DNA of 64,000 nt, from the NCBI GenBank assembly GCA_018003015.1, contig JAGNEZ010000028.1, positions 1-64,000 of the forward strand, read 5' to 3'. Source of the stretch: Phycisphaerae bacterium (GTDB lineage Bacteria; Planctomycetota; Phycisphaerae; UBA1845; PWPN01). The position numbers and the translations under genes were made by a program. The notes under the pieces are model-generated. The model was not told the origin of the DNA and searched no databases. It was given only the letters and a program-made list of their open reading frames with translations. This document shows positions 59,501-64,000 of this stretch, in pieces (the first letter of the stretch is position 1; every line of letters begins with the position of its first letter).

Positions 59501-59760
59501 CCGATCTGCGGGCACCCCACCCCGATACCTTCTGGGCCTTGCCGCTGGACTATCCGCCTGATCAGCCCAATGAGCTGGTCATCACGCGGGTATCCCGGCC
59601 CAAGAGAGTTCACGTCGGCGGCCGGCTTCTCGACGCCCGTCCCTCCACCGCTGGGCGGGGTGAGCAGGAGCCGGGGTGGGCTTACCACGCGGCGTTTCAA
59701 GCCCTCGTGATCCGCTTCATTCAGCCGGCCCCGAGAACGGAAGTACTTGTCCAGTGGTGA
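56575..59760 (+). CDS. Large secreted protein, possible six-hairpin glycosidase, unassigned
   Basis: 1061 residues from ATG 56575 behind ATGGAGGATGACCG. Signal peptide (AVISLFALLGASGAAGPQEP). About 30-175 looks like a jelly-roll carbohydrate-binding domain (FDGLRLRVRMRSDRDGYAQV, VEFSLGGPLDAGRRLTGVRL). About 180-290 is Ig-like, and 300-560 is a beta-sandwich. About 590-960 is helical with aromatic-rich repeats typical of (alpha/alpha)6 toroids: MYWPAEKGWRHHWYLD, ALAVEAYQLGYRLTGEERYL, YWAWSGVPFLYSWHVP and GSGWQQIFDREPWVGLYPDV. A small beta domain closes the chain. I cannot assign a known glycoside hydrolase family or catalytic acids, so this could be a polysaccharide lyase or an unclassified glycosidase. 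Confidence 0.78.
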   Translation: MPRATLRMPPAVISLFALLGASGAAGPQEPEVLQRWTFTTPVDLAACQGLHHLKDLTVVDGRLKMTIAGPDAFFSLPPVDVPFDGLRLRVRMRSDRDGYAQVYWQLADAPGFTEARQLTENTPGRPAIPPGSQDRDGFFTVEFSLGGPLDAGRRLTGVRLDVCNDNVDGTVEIAAIELVRMPARWAATWSSGSAHTPVGAEVELKVTLRQTSGRSVQEECDFILAEGNARTAKTTPGAPAALTTRLHYDRPGVHTSSVRILGSSHRSLTDLQTSVIVGEDETLPLAGGIRNDHVRLDFISTADGRGLGAARWMVRDHQDHWRLAGWLLPLAEVTVCEADGSIVRRRPTFGLADRTSSSARLSGVIADLPGWSVEFKPRILEKNGLVAIEVVATLVGPEGGRLLDFSAPVLLADRCAPPAAAGHASAAADPLDRYAVFGGLELLEPGWRSSSDRAVGRRFADRWTPHPFKVTLPMMAVEARGVTAALMWQPRDAWCGRNDMPAATFASPNFLDGQLNHLMRLSAPSIPAWRDENSSLASRPFVMATPQPVTLRAMLYAECDAPVVGMGRRWYELLGTPVPPPTPHDAATTKELIAQHFGQTMYWPAEKGWRHHWYLDRRSEFIPLMAGELISHKLFTGKTLWLDRTGLVGRTLIDTMVPLAVRAANAGPARAAIAGLRSDGTWPYADTPEVRDQTRRFSKGEYASLGEGGSTSLGTCVTPTLLVLQHALLTGDEESSRAALKALEAMRRFRVPRGAQTWEVHKDIPDIRAAALAVEAYQLGYRLTGEERYLDEANYWAWSGVPFLYSWHVPIEAIPGTIRATRSRDDWQLQVIPAAEAFQNPNRQVTPYGSVPVLGPSFYAISWFGVIVQWCGLEWAAKVIELDHNRPDPLLRVIAEGVVGSGWQQIFDREPWVGLYPDVWDLHANRAQGALICAQLPLACLKAQGRLPRWTDPWTRVVPDGWGGNRWHVSGWGSPPDLRAPHPDTFWALPLDYPPDQPNELVITRVSRPKRVHVGGRLLDARPSTAGRGEQEPGWAYHAAFQALVIRFIQPAPRTEVLVQW

Positions 59761-59919
59761 GAAAACAAGCCGGAAGTTATCGGAGTGACGTTAAGTCGCG
59801 TCTGGTTTCCGCCGAATCAATGGATGCCGATTTTGAGATGGGTATCTGGGTGGGGCCGCGACGGACACCCCGGTCATGGGGTCCCAGGCGGCCTCCGTGG
59901 ATAGGGTGGACCGACTCCC

Positions 59920-61176
59920 TTGGCAACGCCGCACGTCCAACTCATTGTCGATCACGGGATGGCTCCGCCACAGTCGCTCAAGACTGCTCTCTACCGGGTC
60001 AACGCTCGGGTTTCGATCCGTTCTCTGGACAAGGCCCTGACCAGTGGCATTCCGGACAGCGCCGATGTCTGTGTCATCCTGCCCTCGGCGGCATGCTCGT
60101 CGGCCGCTCTCGAACGCCTGGTGACCGAGACCTCCGCTCGAGCCTGCGCCACCCTGGTTCTCGATGAAGACGGCGCCAGTCGCGACGAAGCGACCCTGGC
60201 TCGCGGCGGAACGACTTTTTCCGGTGAGGTTGGCAGTCCGGTGACGTCCACTGGGCGGATGCTGCTTCCGATCCAGCCGTTCAAGCGGGCGCCGTTGAAC
60301 GCCGACGAGCTGACCGGGCGAATCAAGGCCCTGTGCGAGATTCGCCGGCCGCTTCGCAGGATGCGGGAGGAGATTGCCGAGCTGCGCCGCGATCGCCCGC
60401 CGCGGAGCACGATTCACACCGATCTGGATGAACAGATACGGCTCGCCGGGCAGATCCAGAATGACCTGCTGCCTGAGCCCATTGGCGATGCCGCGCCGCT
60501 CAGCATCTCGACCCTCTATTTGCCAGCGGACTTCGTCAGCGGCGACACTTACGATATCAGCCGGCTGGACGAGGACCGGTTCGGTTTCTCCCTGGCCGAC
60601 GCCACTGGGCACGGTTTGCCGGCGGCGTTGCTGGCGATCCTGGTCAAGAACTCGCTTCGCGGCAAGGAGATCGTCGACGGCTCGTACCGGATCATTGAGC
60701 CGGACGAACTGCTTACTCGCTTGAACCAGGATCTGCTGTCCGCCCGGCTTCGCCAGTGTCACTTTATCACTGCGATGCACGCGATCTTCGATCGTACCAC
60801 CAGCCTGATCCGCTGGGCTCGCGGTGGGACGCCGTATCCGATCCTGTTCCGTGAAGGTCAGAGACCTCGCCAGATCCGCAGCGGAGGCGGTTTGCTGGGA
60901 GCGTTCGAGGATCAGGCCTTTGAGGTCGCGGCCCATGCCTTCGAGCCGGGCGACGTCCTTTTCTTCTACACCGACGGCTTGGAGGCCTTGTTGCTTCAGA
61001 GAAACGAACCGCGCGGCGAGGATGCCATTCTTGCCACCGACTGGATCGAGCGGTTCCGGACCTATGGTCCCGAGGTCGCGCTCGATGAGGCCCGCCGCCG
61101 GGCGACTGAACAGCCGTCCTACGACTGGTCCCGCGATGACATCACCGCGATCGCCATTCGCATGACTGGCGAGTAA
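59920..61176 (+). CDS. SpoIIE/RsbU-type PP2C phosphatase with receiver-like N-terminus
   Basis: 418 residues from TTG 59920, chosen because it includes the first strand of the N-terminal domain (HVQLIVDHG). ATG 59959 is an alternative. Residues 1-135 look like a response-regulator fold without the phosphoacceptor Asp (the third strand reads DVCVILPSAACSS). A linking helix (REEIAELRRDRPP) leads to the SpoIIE domain (about 165-418). This carries the metal-binding Asp residues in SGDTYDISRLDEDRFGFSLA, DATGHGLPAALLAILVKN, LFFYTDGLEALLL and SRDDITAIAIRM. It would dephosphorylate an anti-sigma-factor antagonist (STAS protein) in a partner-switch pathway. No such partner genes are in the window. Confidence 0.88.
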   Translation: MATPHVQLIVDHGMAPPQSLKTALYRVNARVSIRSLDKALTSGIPDSADVCVILPSAACSSAALERLVTETSARACATLVLDEDGASRDEATLARGGTTFSGEVGSPVTSTGRMLLPIQPFKRAPLNADELTGRIKALCEIRRPLRRMREEIAELRRDRPPRSTIHTDLDEQIRLAGQIQNDLLPEPIGDAAPLSISTLYLPADFVSGDTYDISRLDEDRFGFSLADATGHGLPAALLAILVKNSLRGKEIVDGSYRIIEPDELLTRLNQDLLSARLRQCHFITAMHAIFDRTTSLIRWARGGTPYPILFREGQRPRQIRSGGGLLGAFEDQAFEVAAHAFEPGDVLFFYTDGLEALLLQRNEPRGEDAILATDWIERFRTYGPEVALDEARRRATEQPSYDWSRDDITAIAIRMTGE

Positions 61177-61401
61177 CCAGACCCGTCCGGTTTTCGCGGC
61201 TCCCAGCCTCTGTCGGCGAAGAAGCGGGCTATGCGTTTTCTTGATGCTGCCGTGGCCCGGAGGCTCCTGCTCGAGAGATGCAGACGGCGGGCCGTGTCGA
61301 GGGTGAGTCACTAATCCGCGAACCGCGCTCGTCCGAACCGTCCGGGCCACGGCGAAGGGGTGGTCGTGGGAGGCTGGACACGGCTCGTCGCTTGTTTTCC
61401 C

Positions 61402-62922
61402 TCACCTCTTCGCGGGCACGGCGTACAGCGTGACCGCCTCGATGGTGACGGCATCCGCTCCGAGGAAGTAACCCTTGGAGGCGGCGTTCTTGCCGACGCA
61501 TTCGAACTTGAGTTCGTACGTTCCGGCGTCGAGTTTGACGCTGCCCACCTTGAAGTTCTGGGAGACGATGGTTGGGCTGTAGAGATCGACGGCATCCATA
61601 CCCTTGAGCGGCCTGCCGTCCAGGGAGACCTTCCAGGTACCGTAGTCGTGTGACTTGGTCAGTTTGAGATGGGCAAGCCCCTCGATGGGCTTGTCCAGCT
61701 TGATGGGTACAGCCAGTGTGGACTGCTGGCCGGTGAACTGGACGAACAACTGCTTGTTGGCGCTGTAACCGCCATCCTGAATCTCGACCCGGGTGTCGGC
61801 CGGTGTCATCTTCACATCCGCCTTGGCCGATTCGAGTTCGATGCTGATTGCCGGCACGGTGCGTTCCTCGACCGGGGGCATGTTGGCGAACCGCTTGGCG
61901 ACACCGGTCTGGTACCAGAAGGCCACTGAGCTGTAGAGATCGGACCGCTCCTCATAGCCGGAGACCAGCTTTCCGGTGTCATCGAACATGCCGCCCTTGT
62001 GCTCGATCTCGACGCGCAGCGACTTGGTGAACCGAACCGGGTCCTTGGTGTGCCAGCGGTAGGCGGTGCATCGGTCACCGACGTCATAGCCTTCCCAGAT
62101 GACCACGCCGTAATATGGTCGCATGAACTCGCGGAAGCCCCAGGCGTCGTTGAAGTAGTCCTCCGTCCCGGTGCCCTTGATGGTGGGTTCCTTCTCGCCG
62201 TCGATGTAGAAGAAGTCGTCGCCCTCGCCGAACCATCCCCCGCTTCGGGCCTGGGATGAGAGAACCGTGCCGACGTACAGGCCGGCGCCCTCCGTGTCCA
62301 GCAGCAGGTAGTTCTGGCCTTTTTTAGCCGGGTACTCCTGTCGGTATTGAGCATGGAAGTAGGCGGCGTCGGCCGGCAGGGAGGGCATCTTGTCGTAGTC
62401 CACCTGGAAGTAGATCGCATTGGCGATGAATTTCTCTGAGTCGTTGGTGAGGGTGATGCGGGCGTGTTTGCGGAAGGGCATCGGCCAGTAGCAGTTGTAG
62501 GCCCGGCCTTCGGAGCTGACCGCCACGAGTTCGGAAATGACGTTTCGGCACAGGCCATGGCCGACTGCGAAGAAGTCGCCGAGGGGTGCCTCGACGGCCG
62601 GCTGATCCTGTCCGTCCCAGAACATTCGCAGGGTGAGCGAACGTCCGTACTTGGGATCTTCGGCGGCGATAGTGAACCAGATATGACGGATCACACCCGG
62701 GCCGTCGATATCGGCGATGGTGACGGTATCGCCCGCCTTGAGATATCGGCAGTCGCCGTTGCCGGTCTGCCAGTTGAGGTCGGAGCTGGAGGATCGGCCG
62801 GTGCGCACGTCCCGCAGGCGGTACAGTTCATCCTGCCCGTCGTCGGCCATGGCGGTTGGGCCGCACACAAGGATCACTATTGTTGCCGCCATCATGGCTG
62901 CCAGGGTGGGGTGCCGTCGCAT
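61402..62922 (-). CDS. Exported DUF2961 / GH172 family protein
   Basis: 506 residues from ATG 62922 after AAGGAGACTCACAA. Signal peptide (TLAAMMAATIVILVCGPTAM). DUF2961 hallmarks: YLKAGDTVTIADIDGPGVIR, HIWFTIAAEDPKYGRSLTLR, APLGDFFAVGHG, the Glu in GWFGEGDDFFYIDGEKEPTI, and GTGTEDYFNDAWGFREF. DUF2961 defines GH172, whose characterised members act on difructose dianhydrides, arabinan or similar furanosides. The two conserved Glu (EGDDFF and GTEDY) are likely catalytic. A C-terminal beta domain of about 110 residues (about 390-506, LAVPIKLDKPIEGLAHLKLT) may bind carbohydrate. The gene faces the SpoIIE-type gene, and the 225 bases between them hold nothing recognised. Confidence 0.9.
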   Translation of the reverse strand: MRRHPTLAAMMAATIVILVCGPTAMADDGQDELYRLRDVRTGRSSSSDLNWQTGNGDCRYLKAGDTVTIADIDGPGVIRHIWFTIAAEDPKYGRSLTLRMFWDGQDQPAVEAPLGDFFAVGHGLCRNVISELVAVSSEGRAYNCYWPMPFRKHARITLTNDSEKFIANAIYFQVDYDKMPSLPADAAYFHAQYRQEYPAKKGQNYLLLDTEGAGLYVGTVLSSQARSGGWFGEGDDFFYIDGEKEPTIKGTGTEDYFNDAWGFREFMRPYYGVVIWEGYDVGDRCTAYRWHTKDPVRFTKSLRVEIEHKGGMFDDTGKLVSGYEERSDLYSSVAFWYQTGVAKRFANMPPVEERTVPAISIELESAKADVKMTPADTRVEIQDGGYSANKQLFVQFTGQQSTLAVPIKLDKPIEGLAHLKLTKSHDYGTWKVSLDGRPLKGMDAVDLYSPTIVSQNFKVGSVKLDAGTYELKFECVGKNAASKGYFLGADAVTIEAVTLYAVPAKR

Positions 62923-63017
62923 TTGTGAGTCTCCTTGTTTCAGGGTTTTGTCGTTCGGGTTCCGCCATCGGGTCTCCGGGGTGGAACCGGGCACACCATA
63001 CTCGCCGGACGCGCCGA

Positions 63018-63046
63018 TTGGCAAGCCGCGTGCTTCCCTGTATACA
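63018..63046 (+). promoter_or_regulatory. Sigma-70-type promoter for the small Cys-rich protein gene
   Basis: TTGGCA (63018-63023), 17-base spacer, TATACA (63041-63046). It lies in the divergent gap between the GH172 gene and the small gene at 63147, giving a leader of about 95 bases. Confidence 0.65.
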
Positions 63047-63146
63047 ATGACCCGGCCAAGGCGGGGCGGCTCAGGGCCTTGGTGTTTACGGCCAGGGTGA
63101 GACGGGGGAGCGATAGCACGGCGGGAGCGTCCTTCGGGGAGGTTTG

Positions 63147-63470
63147 ATGAGCACGCTGCGAGAACGAATCGAAGTGCGTCTTCAGGAGCGAGTGGGGTGC
63201 ATTCTCAGTGAGGCGGGCAACCGGTTACCGGCCGATGCCTTCAACACCCTGTTTGCCCGGCTGGATGAGGTTATCCGGATTGTGGCCCAGATACGGGACT
63301 TTTCCACAGAGCCGTACTACCAGAGGCTACGCGAGGTGGTGTGTGCCCGCTGCCGCGAGGATGACCAAGGCCGCTGCATTCGTCGTGAGGAAGGCGAATG
63401 CGGGCTGGACGAGTACTTCCCGACCATCGTTGCCATCATCGAGCAGGAGTTCAAGGCCGACGTCGGCTGA
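63147..63470 (+). CDS. Small Cys-rich cytoplasmic protein, function unknown
   Basis: 107 residues from ATG 63147, after GGGGAGGTTTG. An N-terminal helical part (STLRERIEVRLQERVGCILS, FARLDEVIRIVAQIRDFSTE) is followed by a cluster of four Cys (VVCARCREDDQGRCIRREEG then ECGLDE). The cluster spacing is C-x2-C-x7-C-x7-C, suitable for a zinc or iron-sulphur site. It ends in a helix (YFPTIVAIIEQEFKADVG). I do not recognise the family. It has its own promoter and strong ribosome binding site and is followed by a hairpin, so it appears to be an independent gene. Confidence 0.78.
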   Translation: MSTLRERIEVRLQERVGCILSEAGNRLPADAFNTLFARLDEVIRIVAQIRDFSTEPYYQRLREVVCARCREDDQGRCIRREEGECGLDEYFPTIVAIIEQEFKADVG

Positions 63471-63506
63471 CGGGTGCTGCCCTGTGGGCCGGGTGTAGAT
63501 ATGAAG

Positions 63507-63538
63507 GGGCCACGGATGCGTTGCCGCACCCGTGGCCC
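63507..63538. terminator. Hairpin between convergent genes
   Basis: Perfect 9-bp stem GGGCCACGG/CCGTGGCCC with a 14-base loop, between the convergent stops at 63470 and 63581. No T-tract on either side, so a terminator role is likely from position rather than proven by sequence. Confidence 0.55.
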
Positions 63539-63580
63539 GTTGCGCTGATAGGGTACAATAGCTTTTCGCCGGTCAGGCGA

Positions 63581-64000
63581 TCACGGCTGGCATTCGGGCT
63601 TCAGAAGCTCGCTCCAGGTAATGGTCGGACCGGTCACGCACTTCAGGAACTCGGTGAAGTCCATGGGGTCTACGTCGGTATCCCCGTCCTTATCGAAGCA
63701 CTTGCACACGCTGCCGGTGTAGGCGATTGTGTCGCCGGAGAAGCACGCCTGGAAGACGCCGAAGTCCATCTGGTCAACGTCGCCGTCCGCATCGGCATCG
63801 ACCGACGGGTAGGCACACGAAGTGAGTCCGACATACATCTTGGCCGCATTCTCCGTGTTGACCGGGATGCGAACGAATCCATCCCCGGCTTCGTTCGGCA
63901 GGACCTCGTCGAAGGAGACGGCGTACCCACCGACGCCCTGGTTGTACTCCAAGGTGAACGGATACAGGCCATCTTCCGGGGCGTTGACGTAGAACGTTAC
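63581..64000 (-). CDS. C-terminal part of a secreted protein with EF-hand/dockerin-type pair (5' end outside window)
   Basis: The last 139 codons of a gene that enters from the right edge on the minus strand. The visible part starts VTFYVNAPEDGLYPFTLEYN, a beta-sandwich fragment (VNAPEDGLYPF is typical of PA14-like or carbohydrate-binding domains). It continues with GDGFVRIPVNTENAAKMYVG and ends in two calcium loops, DADADGDVDQMDFGVFQACF and DKDGDTDVDPMDFTEFLKC. Cys residues flank both loops, as in the GH18 and SGNH proteins at 21-24 kb. It is thus probably another exported hydrolase or binding protein. No start can be given. Confidence 0.82.
   Translation of the reverse strand, partial: VTFYVNAPEDGLYPFTLEYNQGVGGYAVSFDEVLPNEAGDGFVRIPVNTENAAKMYVGLTSCAYPSVDADADGDVDQMDFGVFQACFSGDTIAYTGSVCKCFDKDGDTDVDPMDFTEFLKCVTGPTITWSELLKPECQP

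Noticed and set aside
59791-61350. 519-codon minus-strand open frame
   Set aside because: Opposite the SpoIIE-type gene. Composition is shadow-like, with no start signal.

Overview
The window is a GC-rich chromosomal segment, most likely from a planctomycete of the Phycisphaerae type and probably environmental. The lineage call is inference from gene content. It rests on secreted enzymes ending in paired EF-hand (dockerin-type I) repeats, a type II pseudopilin-like protein of the kind planctomycetes carry in large families, ThuA-DUF1080 and TAT-exported Gfo/Idh/MocA proteins, sialate O-acetylesterase and DUF2961/GH172 enzymes, a PEP-CTERM protein and two ECF sigma factors with membrane partners. 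No rRNA, confident tRNA, insertion sequence, prophage or CRISPR array was seen.

Layout. 0-3.5 kb (minus): TolB-like propeller lipoprotein, CsgG/TolB-N-like lipoprotein, a 68-residue protein and a XerC/D recombinase cut by the left edge. 3.7-9.8 kb (plus): a MutS2 homologue without an Smr domain overlapping a ClC channel gene, a small lipoprotein and a LysM protein. 10-18.4 kb: an Obg/DRG-like TGS GTPase, then two three-gene cassettes (ECF sigma, single-span membrane protein, exported coiled-coil protein) with 4-base overlaps, in opposite orientation around a sialate O-acetylesterase gene. 18.7-28.7 kb: small lipoprotein and Cys-rich proteins, pseudopilin-like protein, two neighbouring secreted hydrolases (GH18, SGNH) with the same C-terminal modules, a PQQ-type propeller protein, an AGCS symporter and an exported helical protein.

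28.9-41.4 kb: glycogen debranching enzyme, divergent CPBP protein, a 1 kb intergenic region with a candidate small RNA, a TAT-exported Gfo/Idh/MocA oxidoreductase, GH38 alpha-mannosidase with an exported alpha/beta hydrolase, a 2-hydroxyacid dehydrogenase and a ThuA-DUF1080 protein. 41.5-45.8 kb: GapN-like aldehyde dehydrogenase, HtrA protease and glycerate kinase. With the dehydrogenase at 38.7 kb these suggest glycerate/triose metabolism. 46-50.4 kb: exported fucose-isomerase-like protein, PEP-CTERM protein, SGNH lipoprotein and a tiny dockerin-only ORF. 50.7-54.1 kb: a WecA-like transferase, membrane protein and UDP-glucose dehydrogenase row for surface polysaccharide. 54.2-64 kb: a GNAT gene with no normal start codon, S-adenosylhomocysteinase, a 1061-residue unassigned secreted protein, a SpoIIE-type phosphatase with a degenerate receiver-like N-terminus, a GH172 enzyme, a small Cys-rich protein and the EF-hand end of a gene leaving the window.

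Themes: export and breakdown of complex glycans, planctomycete ECF signalling, and a set of genes whose -10-like box lies 6-8 bases before the start codon, suggesting leaderless mRNAs. The most interesting unexplained items are the mirrored ECF cassettes, the promoter-hairpin-terminator unit at 32.6 kb, the switchable hairpins at 38.47 kb and the 1061-residue protein.
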